Source: Microcoleus sp036705565 (lineage in GTDB: Bacteria; Cyanobacteriota; Cyanobacteriia; Cyanobacteriales; Microcoleaceae). Taken from it: a stretch of DNA of 64,000 bases. Location of the stretch: assembly GCA_036705565.1 (NCBI GenBank), contig JAUBUY010000036.1; one strand, given 5' to 3'. Below, one piece after another: positions 33,901-42,500 of the stretch (the stretch's first letter is position 1; every line of letters begins with the position of its first letter). Below the pieces are notes generated by a model, which worked only from the letters and a program-made list of their open reading frames with translations, ran no database searches and was not told the origin of the DNA. The position numbers and the translations under genes were made by a program.

Positions 33901-33953
33901 TCGCCATAGTCTACTGGCACTAAATCGCTGGCATCCAATCTTAAGATGTTCAC
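30918..33953 (-). CDS. 1011-residue protein of unknown fold, partner of the helicase
   Basis: GTG start with AGGAG at 33962-33966, eight bases upstream. The product begins MNILRLDASDLVPVDYGDLL. I recognise no domain. It is largely alpha-helical up to about residue 680, with basic stretches (HKITHLRRMLKGFLER) and one very hydrophobic helix (FTMLLLSYICLRILLE, about residue 605-620). Residues 715-870 alternate strands and helices (DKLAIIVVSSRDSD, GYRNFAYISQAPYMSRL, DIKIYPIFFDKYYVRS), which would suit a Rossmann-like or RNase H/PIWI-like core, but no catalytic pattern is clear. It is second in a YciI-1011-helicase operon and overlaps the helicase gene. Two very large co-translated proteins, one a helicase, is the usual look of phage-defence modules; function is inference. 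Confidence 0.75.
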   Translation of the reverse strand: MNILRLDASDLVPVDYGDLLDKILETLQTKNPFSVSEDSRRLLIDIDTIAADVSNKQVRQPLGSFEPQADSATVNLPPEIEERFGSQVRQIQQCLRQQLESKLPQNTSIERFVASLISPLDSPYFRGNGQELGFKYDFGTRHTSLQKERLTLESRGTGSHAALKLHKLTVAVRNTDIFEQELKQGLQNYINENAETSSEKEDLNHRLDEMVKNPDSDFHKLIRLVDKETLGKINKEAKIIYLDYLLEHIRDSSTDTVGIIYLQDLIRRLRLIEDYINDPSKSDGDHEVNYAGIRVNYREIFARAEALDFLPIIAIVEGYLGESTDNHRNERKFIFGLKIKFNNPVQSRGGKEAFEYYLNLLNPDSEEHKAELTEDANTETFVRKVLKIALLYYFVFASRSDPLAQNYNPESELNHHPIAIFEQRVLPVLQGSDDEAKRELFRNFIKGFNQFNIKHKITHLRRMLKGFLERQTILPTRTETRHVNLKIGLVEDIDNILTTGKFFNEIMERNYKQTLHYITVKDPSVDERSICQLPVNITIEDVRYFPTDERQNFSMEYNIQDVDVLPVASVPESRMSAYNNFFKQYKLLLFRYNNRRLDSGDKGLQPAAIFVYKFTMLLLSYICLRILLENTAGNLFIPMVRLHEGDDKNPSPSEKFMANLSKTLSHVLSQKQRSTSQGFRIRKTPNGFTIRNGLSSLYSILPKKFRFDDNVQLASELDKLAIIVVSSRDSDAKKGNQNRFQRQASLIGEVVGINRLDDSTIQVEMLKTLSENYSVSRLYSEPLILEDVMSQLYQQGYRNFAYISQAPYMSRLHITKTEEDEELSFMSKKLLRTLKGERRDIKIYPIFFDKYYVRSFLGDKGKSFYIQDAMELESLFADTSQQAVMFFNLFNGIRVREEKNFYNGVISYSTLLNIYQGILDDQDIREGLIYDGAIKNTLLHYLTIFHFSRYEARHNISLKLDPYERIIGDESVGALSIFSHAGGSTDFNSLAFLNKVREVLNVGEGGINHDW

Positions 33954-33966
33954 CCTGTTAACTCCT

Positions 33967-34236
33967 TTAAAAAGCTTGAATCCACTCTTTCACATCGTAC
34001 TCAGTCCAAACCCCATTTACCCAATAAGGATCGGCTTCCACCAATTCTCGCACGGCCGCCTCATCTTCTGCTTCGTAAATTGCAAAAACTTTTGTTAAAT
34101 CTTTTGTAGGCCCGATCGTACTTAACACGCCCGATTCCTTCTGCTTAGCCAATCCGGCTAAATGAGCGTCTCGAAACGGAGCGCGTTTTTCGAGAACGTC
34201 TTCGCAGTAACTTCCCCACATTACATATTTGGTCAC
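33967..34236 (-). CDS. YciI-like (DABB-fold) small protein
   Basis: An 89-residue protein with a GTG start, MTKYVMWGSYCEDVLEKRAP. FRDAHLAGLAKQKESGVLST, IGPTKDLTKVFAIYEAEDEA and VRELVEADPYWVNGVWTEYD follow the YciI pattern, including the R-xxH-L segment and the DPYxxxGxW loop. YciI proteins are small dimeric enzymes or ligand binders with mostly unknown roles. Its stop codon overlaps the ribosome site of the 1011-residue gene 14 bases away. This could mean a functional link, or that the large genes were inserted behind a housekeeping gene; YciI alone is common in cyanobacteria, which favours the latter. Confidence 0.85.
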   Translation of the reverse strand: MTKYVMWGSYCEDVLEKRAPFRDAHLAGLAKQKESGVLSTIGPTKDLTKVFAIYEAEDEAAVRELVEADPYWVNGVWTEYDVKEWIQAF

Positions 34237-34317
34237 GGTTTTGAGCCTTAGATGAATTTGTTTAAAAGTTATTGTACAATAAGAGTAAGAGGATTTAACT
34301 AAAATTTTAAGAATAAG

Positions 34318-34356
34318 ATTAATGAACCGCAGAGGGCGCAGAGGGCGCAGAGGAAG
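34318..34356 (+). repeat. ATGAACCGCAGAGG repeat with nine-base units
   Basis: ATGAACCGCAGAGGGCGCAG continues with AGGGCGCAGAGGAAGAGG; GAGGGCGCA is repeated. Related to 8001-8035. 34237-34453 otherwise shows nothing. Confidence 0.5.
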
Positions 34357-34453
34357 AGGGAAAAGAGAGAGAATTGTTAGATAAGAGGAGAAATTTATTA
34401 CTTTAATGGCTGAGGAGATGTTGCGGCCAGTGGTGTTAATTTAACGCTTTTTC

Positions 34454-34681
34454 CCTGAGTCCGGCAGGGGTTGAAACCCCCGCCTCAAAGCTGAAGTCCT
34501 CTCAAGAGGACTGAAGAGTTCATTAGTTAGCAATTATGCACTTTAGACGGTTTTATTGCAATAATTTGAGATTCTTCGCTTTGCTCAAAATGGCAAATTT
34601 ACCTGGTAATCCGTAAATCTTATTAGTCCTCTTAAGAGGACTTTAGCTTTGAGCCAGGGAATTCATTCCCTGGCGGTTTAT
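34454..34681. repeat. Large palindromic element (GTCCTCT..AGAGGAC family), copy 1
   Basis: The left arm reads GAGTCCGGCAGGGGTTGAAA, CCCCCGCCTCAAAGC, GAAGTCCTCTCAAGAGGACT. The right arm reads TTAGTCCTCTTAAGAGGACT, TTAGCTTTGAGCCAGGGAAT and TCATTCCCTGGCGG. Each arm holds two hairpins. The central 90 bases are unique. Copies 2 and 3 are at 54661 and 58738. It lies between pheT (ending 34701) and the YciI operon promoter. Confidence 0.8.
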
Positions 34682-34700
34682 TAGTGAGTAGCGGCTTATT

Positions 34701-37172
34701 TTAGCTTCTCAAACTAACGCCGAATTTCTCAACTAAAACATCGCGCACTTTTTGTTGGGCCGGTTCGACATCGGTTTCGCTCAAAGTTCGATCGCCCGCG
34801 CGGTAAATTAACCGAAAAGCCAAACTGCGCTGTCCCGCCGGTACGTTGTCGCCCCGATATTCGTCGAACAATTCCACTGAATCCAGCAAACTACCCGCCG
34901 CCTTTTTCATCGCACTCTGCATCTCAACAACCGGAACTTCAATCGGTGCGAAAAACGCAATGTCTCTGTCAGAAGCGGGGAAACTCGAATAATTCGCGAA
35001 TTTGCGAGTTAAGTTGTGCGATCGCCCTAATTCACCCAACAGCACCGCTAAATCTAATTGAAACACGTAAACCTGCTCAGGCAAATCCTTTTCCTGCTGC
35101 AATTGCGGGTGCAACTGTCCAAAAACCCCTAAATGTTTCCCGTTTAACGATAACGCAGCCGTGCGGCCAGGATGCAAGCGTGTATTAGAGGAATCGCTTT
35201 GATATTCCACCGACAAACCCAACTCTTGAAATGCGCTTTCCAAAATACCTTTTGCCTCAAACCAAGTCAAAGGTCGATCGCGCCCTCCCTGCTGCCATTT
35301 CCACACAGTCGGATCGCCGCCAATAATCCCCGCAACTGCATCGGCTTCCTTCTTTGTGGGGAGTAGGGGTTGGGCATCCTGCCCGCCCTCTTCCTTCCAG
35401 AAAATGCGGCCGACTTCAAAACCGTTTAGCGCCCCATTTCCCTGTTCCAAATTGTACTGAAAAGCATCAATCAAACCCGACAGCATTTCAGTCCGCAAAG
35501 CCGAATACTCCACAAACAGCGGATTCGCCAGCACCACCTGATTGTCTCCCTCAGTTTTCACTAAAGAATAGTGCATCAACTCCGTCAAACCGGCCGCCCG
35601 AAAAGCCGATCGCACATTCCGAATTGCCGCGTATTCCGGTGACAGATAACCGGGTTCCGTTTTGCTGGGCAAAGTATCGCAGAAATTGTCATAACCGTGG
35701 AGTCTGGCAACTTCTTCAATTAAGTCAATTTCCCTTTCTAAATCGCGGTAACGGTAAGGAGGAACAGTTATCCCAAACACCCGTTCTTTTTCCGTTGGAA
35801 CAACTTCGCATCCCAAGGCTGTCAGAATATTTTTTACCTCTTCCGGTTCCAGATATTTAGAACCGCCCGTTTGTCCTCTTTTCAACTGCCCCAAAACCAG
35901 ATTTACTCGGTCTAAACGCAATTCGAGCGATCGCGAAAAACTCAAATCCTCGCCCGAACTCGCCGTTTTCTGCACCGTCGCAGCGCCTCCAGCCAACTCC
36001 AAAATGAGGGCAACAGCGCGGTTGCAGGCCGTCGTCAAGGCCGCCTGATTCACCCCCCGTTCGTAGCGGATCGAAGCCTCGCTCCGCAGGCCTTGAGCGC
36101 GCGCCGAACGGCGAATCGTTGCCTGGTCAAAAATCGCTGCTTCCAAAACTAAATTTTGCGTTCCTTCGTGAACTTCCGTATCTTCGCCACCCATTACTCC
36201 AGCTAAGGCAACGGGTTTGTCGCTAGCCGTAATTAACAGATTTTGTGCTTGCAAATTGCGGTTTTGTCCGTCCAAGGTTTTGAAGGATTCCCCTGTTTTG
36301 GCAAAGCGGACGCCGATGCTGATATCTTGAGTACCAGTGAAAGATTGCAGGCGATCGCGATCGAAAGCGTGCAGCGGTTGTCCCCATTCCAGCAAAATGT
36401 AATTAGTTACGTCAACTACATTATTAATTGGCCGCACTCCCGCCGCCTGCAACCGCTGCTGCAACCAAGCTGGAGAAGCAGCAATTTTCACACCTTCAAT
36501 TGCCGTGCCGATGTAAATCGGGCATCCTTGCGGTTCGGATATTTCTACTGCCAAACCAGGAGTTTCTTTGCCCTCAATCGCCACACCATTCGCTTCGGGA
36601 ATTCTCAAACTCGCCCCAGTCAGCGCCGCCACTTCCCGCGCTACACCCACCATGCTCAAAGCGTCAGCCCGGTTGGCCGTTGCTGTCAAGTCTAAAATCA
36701 CGTCATCTAAACCCAAAAGCGGGCGAATATCGCTGCCCAATTCGGGATTTTCTAACTCAAAAATGTGAATCCCGGCTGACTCTTTAGATAGTCCCAATTC
36801 TGCCAGGGAACAAATCATTCCTTCGGAAGGAACGCCCCGCAATTTAGCAGGTTTAATCTTTAAATCAATAGTCGATAAATAAGTGCCGACAACAGCGACA
36901 GGCACGTAAATGTCTGCTCTAGCGTTGGGTGCGCCGCAAACAATATTCAAAGCTTCACCAGAGCCGACATCCACTTGACAAACTCTCAATTTGTCTGCAT
37001 TCGGATGCTGTTCGCAGGCGATGATTTTGCCCAAAACTACACCGCTTGCCCACGGGCGGCGGTCTTCGATATCTTCGACTTCAAACCCGGCCATTGTCAG
37101 GGTTTCGGCTAATTCTTCCGGGGATATCGACACATCCACCAATTCCCGCAGCCAGTTTAGAGAAATACGCAT
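34701..37172 (-). CDS. pheT: Phenylalanyl-tRNA synthetase beta subunit
   Basis: An 823-residue subunit of the alpha2-beta2 enzyme charging tRNA-Phe. MRISLNWLRELVDVSISPEE is the standard start. Residues 42-155 form the tRNA-binding EMAPII-like domain (GKIIACEQHPNADKLRVCQV, NIVCGAPNAR). The B3/4 editing domain follows, then B5 (RVNLVLGQ, ITVPPYRYRDLEREIDLIEE) and a C-terminal anticodon-binding FDX-ACB domain (FPASDRDIAFFAPIEV). Between FWKEEG and DAVAGIIGG lies a short insertion, GQDAQPLLPTKKE, whose DNA (35355-35395) resembles an arm of the palindromic element family seen at 23319 and 25748. pheS is not in the window, as is usual in cyanobacteria. Confidence 0.97.
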   Translation of the reverse strand: MRISLNWLRELVDVSISPEELAETLTMAGFEVEDIEDRRPWASGVVLGKIIACEQHPNADKLRVCQVDVGSGEALNIVCGAPNARADIYVPVAVVGTYLSTIDLKIKPAKLRGVPSEGMICSLAELGLSKESAGIHIFELENPELGSDIRPLLGLDDVILDLTATANRADALSMVGVAREVAALTGASLRIPEANGVAIEGKETPGLAVEISEPQGCPIYIGTAIEGVKIAASPAWLQQRLQAAGVRPINNVVDVTNYILLEWGQPLHAFDRDRLQSFTGTQDISIGVRFAKTGESFKTLDGQNRNLQAQNLLITASDKPVALAGVMGGEDTEVHEGTQNLVLEAAIFDQATIRRSARAQGLRSEASIRYERGVNQAALTTACNRAVALILELAGGAATVQKTASSGEDLSFSRSLELRLDRVNLVLGQLKRGQTGGSKYLEPEEVKNILTALGCEVVPTEKERVFGITVPPYRYRDLEREIDLIEEVARLHGYDNFCDTLPSKTEPGYLSPEYAAIRNVRSAFRAAGLTELMHYSLVKTEGDNQVVLANPLFVEYSALRTEMLSGLIDAFQYNLEQGNGALNGFEVGRIFWKEEGGQDAQPLLPTKKEADAVAGIIGGDPTVWKWQQGGRDRPLTWFEAKGILESAFQELGLSVEYQSDSSNTRLHPGRTAALSLNGKHLGVFGQLHPQLQQEKDLPEQVYVFQLDLAVLLGELGRSHNLTRKFANYSSFPASDRDIAFFAPIEVPVVEMQSAMKKAAGSLLDSVELFDEYRGDNVPAGQRSLAFRLIYRAGDRTLSETDVEPAQQKVRDVLVEKFGVSLRS

Positions 37173-37705
37173 AATTTAGTCAGTAGTTAGTTGTCAGCGA
37201 TCGGTAGTTATTAGTCATTAGTCTGCGCCGGCAGGCTTCGACTGTGCAGTCACAGAATTGATTCGGCAAAGCCTTTGCTACCATAATAATTTAAATTTGT
37301 CAATAGTTTTGCGGTATACATAAGCAAAAACGAGCGATCGGCCCAAAGGTAGATGTCTACTGGGGGATGAGTAGCATTCTCATTCCGAGAATGAGGTATG
37401 CTAGATACATCTAACAAGGCAAAAAGCACTTAAGTTTAGAAAGACTTTACACAAAAAAGCACAACTTTAGCAAGTCTTTAAACTATCTTCAAGGATAATC
37501 AACCGAAAAAACTCACTGCAGCGAGATAATCAAAATAGGGAAAAGATATCGGCATAAAAGACTTAGGTGCAATTCCAATTCGCAATCGAAGGCACGGCTT
37601 GCCGAAACCTGATAGATTAGTATGTCTACCAGAAGCAGGAACAGGCTATTTGTGCAGTCGAGCGGCGCTGACAAGATCAGAACAACATAGGCAAACTCAA
37701 TCAAT
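37173..37705. promoter_or_regulatory. Long intergenic region with a dyad, upstream of spkB
   Basis: No gene is supported. CTCATTC-CGA-GAATGAG (37379-37395) inside the wider AGCAT..ATGCT dyad (37373-37402) is an operator- or hairpin-like site, about 310 bases before the kinase start. The remaining sequence is AT-rich leader. Confidence 0.4.
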
Positions 37706-39337
37706 ATGAGCTACTGCGTAAATCCGGGCTGTCCCCATCCTCAAAACCCTGCTGACTCTATTCTTCAGTGTCAGACTTGCGGCGCGCGGTTATTGCTGCG
37801 CGCTCGCTACCGAGTTATTGAACCGTTAGGACAAGGAGGTTTTGGAGCTACTTTTCTGGCAAAAGACATCTCTTTGCCCGGTCAACCGAGTTGTGTAGTC
37901 AAGCAACTGCGACCCAGTAGTTCGTCGCCGCGAGTTTTAGAAATGGCGCGGGAATTATTCAAGCGAGAGGCAAAAACCCTCGGCCAACTGGGCGACCACC
38001 CGCAAGTACCGAGGCTGCTAGACTATTTTGAAACCGAACAGCAATTTTACTTAGTTCAAGAGTATGTTAGAGGCTCGACTTTGAAACAAGAAGTCAAGCA
38101 CTCAGGCCGTTTCAACGAATCTGACGTTAAAAATTTTCTATTAGAAATTCTGCCAGTAGTGCAATATATCCACAGCCAAGGAGTAATTCACCGAGACATC
38201 AAACCCGCAAATATTATTCGCCGAGTTCAAGACGGGCACTTAGTTCTGATTGATTTCGGAGCGGTAAAAGACCAAGTTAGCCAAACAATATTATTAGACC
38301 CCGCCGACCAAAGCGCCAACACGAAATTTTCAGTCGGCACATTTAGTTTTGCTCCGCCGGAACAAATGGCGCTGCGGCCGATATTTGCCAGCGACATCTA
38401 CGCGGTGGGGATGACTTGCTTGTACTTGTTGACAGGAAAGTCGCCCAAGGATTTAGATTTTGATGGAGTAACCGGCGAAATTGTTTGGCAGCCCCACGTT
38501 CAGGTCAGCGCATATTTTGCGCGGATTCTCGAAAAAATGCTAAAGCCGATGGTTGGCCACCGCTTCCAATCGGCAGCAGATGTCCTCAGAGCTCTCTCTG
38601 GCGAATTTGAAGACCCAAGTCTTGTCGATGGCTTGGCAACTCAATTCAACGGCTCTTCTCGTACTGTTGAAGAACCGACAATATTTAATGACGAGGGTTC
38701 TTCGTGGTCACCGCCGAGGAGTAAAATTAATCAAGATTTACGATCGAACCACACCCGCGCTGGTAGAACTTCCTTGGGCCAATCTGGGAACACGGGGATG
38801 CAGCCCAGAGTTTCCCGGACTCTGGCTGAGTCCGGCAGAACTTTCGGAACGGTTGGACATTCTAGCGACAATTTAGCAGCGTCAAAGGTATCGAAAGTTG
38901 CTCCTAAGTGGGACACCAACAGCTTGCGAGCGGCATATTTTAAAGGCAAGCGCGATTTTGCTGACTGCGAACTGTCTGGCCTGCAACTGCAAAAATTGCA
39001 GTTAGCGGGAAGTAATTTTTATCAGGCTAGGTTGGTGAAGGCAAATTTGCAAGCAGCGGATTTGTCGGGGGCGAATTTGGGTCACGCCCGGTTAATTCAG
39101 GCGAATTTGCGAGATGCTAATTTGACTGAGGCTTATTGCAGCACTGCCAATTTTGAAGGGGCGGATTTCCGAGGTGCTGACTTGACGGGGGCTTATTTGA
39201 CTAAGGCGAATTTGCGGGGAGCAAATTTGTGCGGGGCGAATCTTACCAACGCTACAGTTTCTGACGAACAACTGGCAATGGCAAAGACCAATTGGCTTAC
39301 TGTTAAGCCGGATGGTAAGCGGACTTTTGGATTTTAA
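37706..39337 (+). CDS. spkB: Serine/threonine kinase with zinc-ribbon start and pentapeptide repeats (SpkB-like)
   Basis: A 543-residue protein. Residues 1-26 hold four Cys (CVNPGC, CQTCG), as in Synechocystis SpkB. The Hanks-type kinase spans about 33-300: GQGGFGATFLA glycine loop, VVKQL Lys, HRDIKPANI catalytic loop, LIDFGAVKD, and SFAPPEQM activation segment. A Ser/Arg-rich linker follows, then about 20 pentapeptide repeats of A(D/N)LxxAN type (NLQAADLSGANLGHARLIQA) forming a right-handed beta-helix. SpkB has been linked to oxidative stress through a Cys-controlled activity. Single gene with a long leader. Confidence 0.92.
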   Translation: MSYCVNPGCPHPQNPADSILQCQTCGARLLLRARYRVIEPLGQGGFGATFLAKDISLPGQPSCVVKQLRPSSSSPRVLEMARELFKREAKTLGQLGDHPQVPRLLDYFETEQQFYLVQEYVRGSTLKQEVKHSGRFNESDVKNFLLEILPVVQYIHSQGVIHRDIKPANIIRRVQDGHLVLIDFGAVKDQVSQTILLDPADQSANTKFSVGTFSFAPPEQMALRPIFASDIYAVGMTCLYLLTGKSPKDLDFDGVTGEIVWQPHVQVSAYFARILEKMLKPMVGHRFQSAADVLRALSGEFEDPSLVDGLATQFNGSSRTVEEPTIFNDEGSSWSPPRSKINQDLRSNHTRAGRTSLGQSGNTGMQPRVSRTLAESGRTFGTVGHSSDNLAASKVSKVAPKWDTNSLRAAYFKGKRDFADCELSGLQLQKLQLAGSNFYQARLVKANLQAADLSGANLGHARLIQANLRDANLTEAYCSTANFEGADFRGADLTGAYLTKANLRGANLCGANLTNATVSDEQLAMAKTNWLTVKPDGKRTFGF

Positions 39338-39340
39338 GCA

Positions 39341-39432
39341 GTCATTTGTCAGTAGTCAGTAGGCAGTAGGCTGTAGGCAGTTGTCATAAGTTAACAGTCA
39401 ACAGTCAACAGTCAACAGTCAACAGTCAACTC
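39341..39432. repeat. Tandem GTCAGTA/AACAGTC heptads
   Basis: GTCAGTAGTCAGTAGGCAGT leads into five copies of AACAGTC (39393-39428). The same heptad occurs at 45477-45530. Confidence 0.85.
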
Positions 39433-39524
39433 CCCCAGTCAGGTGAGTCGTCAGGAGGAAGTTCGATCGCCGATCGGCCGCCTAAATTAAAAACTAGGAA
39501 TGGAGGATTCGATCGCACCTAAAC

Positions 39525-42500
39525 ATGAAACTGCTCAACCGCCGCACTCGAACGCTTCTGTACACCGGCATCCTGGCGCTGGCCTACTTTGTTACCGGAA
39601 AACTCGCAGCGTCGATGCTGGGACTGGTGAAAGCCGAAGCCTCCCCCGTGTGGCCGCCCGCCGGTATTGCTCTAGCGGCACTGCTACTGCAAGGGCGACG
39701 GATGTGGCCGGGAATTGTCCTCGGTTCAGTGCTGTTAAACTCTACCGGCGGTGTACCGTCGGCTGTCATTGCCACATCGGCCTTTAGCGTCACCCTGCAA
39801 GCGCTGGCTGGAGAGGCTTTGCTGACTTGGAGCGGATTTTCTACTAAACTCGATCGACTGCGAGATGTTCTGGCTTTAGTAGCGGGGGCTGTCATCGGGT
39901 CTACTTTACTAGGCTCTATCCTCGGCAACTTGGGTACGTGCATTTTTGGTTGGGCTCAGTGGAGCAATTTCTCTCGCAACTGGTGGACTACGTGGCTGGG
40001 AGACGGTATGGGAATTTTGATTGTGACGCCTGTGCTCCTGACTTTGAACCACGCGGTTAACAGTTTTAAATTTCCACTCAAACTGAGATGTTTCATTATT
40101 CTCAATTACTTGTTTAGGAACAGGCAAGATGCCTGTTCCACAAGAGATGAATTTTCTTGTGGAACAGGCATCTTGCCTGTCCTTGATAATGGTGTAAAAT
40201 GTGAGATAAAACCTGGGATTATTTCAAGTTTAAAAACATTTTTTAACTGGGACAGTTACCCATCACAAGTTACAAATTATTCCAGGAGATTTTCGGCAAA
40301 GTCAAACCGCTATAATCTTCTATTTTTAATTGTTAATTATTCCGAAATCGCGCTCTGGCTGACTCTCTTGCTGAGCGTGAGCTGGCTGTTTTTTTGCTCA
40401 AAAACACAAGCGGCTATCGCTCTGTATCCGCTGGAGTATCTGCCTTTTCCTCTGATAGTTTGGGCCGCTCTGCGGTTTCAACCGGCAGGAGCGATTTTTG
40501 CTTATTCGATCGTCTCTTACATCGCGATTTGGGGAGCAGTACAGGGAGGCGGCCCGTTTTTGGCCAAAAGCGATAATCTCAAACAGGCGGTTTTATTTTT
40601 ACAAGCTTTTACCGGTACGATCGCCCTTGTGGCTCTGATGTTGGCCGCCGCCGTAGCAGAACGCCAGCAAGCGCTCTTTGAGGTGCGCCGCACGGCGGCC
40701 CGGCTGCGCGATCGCGAAGCTAGTTTAGCCAACGCTCAGCGCATCGCTCAGTTGGGAAATTGGGATTTAAATTGCGCCGCCCTCACAGCAACTTACAACT
40801 GCCAAGAATCCGCAGAACATCATATATCCCATATCGAATTGCGGTGGTCAAACGAACTTTACCGCCTCTTGGGTTTTGCTCCTGGAACTGTCAAACCGAC
40901 ACCATCCGTTTTTTTGCAAGCTGTACATCCAGAAGACAGAGAATTGGTGGCGCGATCGCAGCGCCAAGCTATGTTGGAACGCCAAGCCTATTGCATTAAC
41001 TACCGAATTGTGCTGCCAGATGGCTCCGAACGCACTGTCTGCGAACAGTCGGCAATTGAGTCAGGGGCGATCGCCGCCACAGTCCAAGACGTTACCGAAC
41101 GCCACCGCGCGGAAACCGCTTTGCGGGCGTCCTCCGATCGCGATCGCTTGCTCTCAGAAATCGCCCTGCGAATTCGCAACTCCCTCGACCTCGAAGAAAT
41201 TCTCAATACTACTGTTGCCGAAGTCCGGCAATTTTTCAAGGCAGACCGCGCTTTCATCGGTATTGTGGACACGGACGGGGTAAATCTTCCTAGCCCGGTG
41301 TACGGTAAGGTTGTGGCTGAGTCTGTGGGAGGCCAATGCCGTTCTCTTTTGGGGTGGGTACTCGCTGACGAGAATCAGCTCGAAAACCAGAAAACTTTTT
41401 ATGCTAACAACCGCGTCCGAGCTATCTCCGATACTGCTAGCGTTCAACAGAGCGTTCCAATTGCCCAATTGTACAGCGATTATCAAATTAGAGCGACGTT
41501 AAATGTGCCGATCTTCCTGGGGGATGAATTGTTCGGGATCTTGGCCGTCAACCAGTGTTCCGGGCCCCGCCAGTGGCAGGAATTTGAAATTGATTTGTTG
41601 GAAAAACTCGCTACCCAAGTGGCGATCGCCCTACAGCAAGCCCAACTTTTGCAGCAGGTAAAAGCTCTCAATGCCAACTTGGAATCTCAAGTGGAGGAAC
41701 GCACCCGCCAACTACAGCAAAAAATGCACGAGTTGCAAGAAAGCAACCGCCTGAAAGACCTATTTTTGCACGCAGTTTCTCACAATCTCCGCACTCCTGT
41801 TATGGGAATGTTAATACTGCTGAAAAATTTGCTCAACAAATCGCCCTCTGACTCTCTACAAGATGTTCCGGTTTCTCGATCGATTTTGCAGCGCATCGTT
41901 CAGGCCAGCGAACACCAGTTGACTATGGTTAATACCCTGCTCGACGCTCACGCTAGCGAGGTGAAAGGGATTGTTCTCCATACTGTACCGCTGCATTTGC
42001 CGTCTTTAGCTTCAGCCATTGTTGCCGATTTAGAACCGATGCTGGCCAAAAATCAAGCAACTTTGACGTTTGAAATTCCGGCGGATTTGCCACAAGTCAA
42101 TGCCGATCGCCAACACTTGCAGCGGGTGCTAGAAAATCTGTTGACTAATGCTATTAAACACAATCCTCCGGGAGTCAATATAACTTTTAAAGCCGAGGTA
42201 ATTGAAGTTGAAACAGCGCTAAGTTATGAAGAAAATTCCCAGGCTTTAACATCTCCAACTACTCAGATTGCCCGCTGTATCGCTAACCGGATACCTGCTG
42301 CGGGCGATCGTCCTAGGATGGGCGAAACCACCCAGAAAAATCAGGAAACCCTGGCCAAATTCAACCTCGACGGCAGTTGCAAAATGCCCCGCTATCAGGG
42401 CCAAATTGGCAATATCGGCAGCAAATTGCCGGGTGTCACCGTAAAAATGGTTCGCTGTACTGTAACAGATAATGGAGTGGGAATCAGCGCCAAACAGCGG

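Noticed and set aside
30918..33953. Calling the 1011-residue protein a prokaryotic Argonaute/PIWI
   Set aside because: Strand order near residues 715-870 is suggestive, but no DEDX or R-E pattern can be placed by eye.
37373..37402. Fur box reading of the CTCATTC..GAATGAG dyad
   Set aside because: It does not fit the 19-bp Fur consensus well and the downstream kinase is not an iron gene; kept only as a dyad.
37513..37704. 63-codon minus-strand hydrophobic frame upstream of the SpkB-like kinase
   Set aside because: Lies in a leader region, low complexity, no ribosome site.
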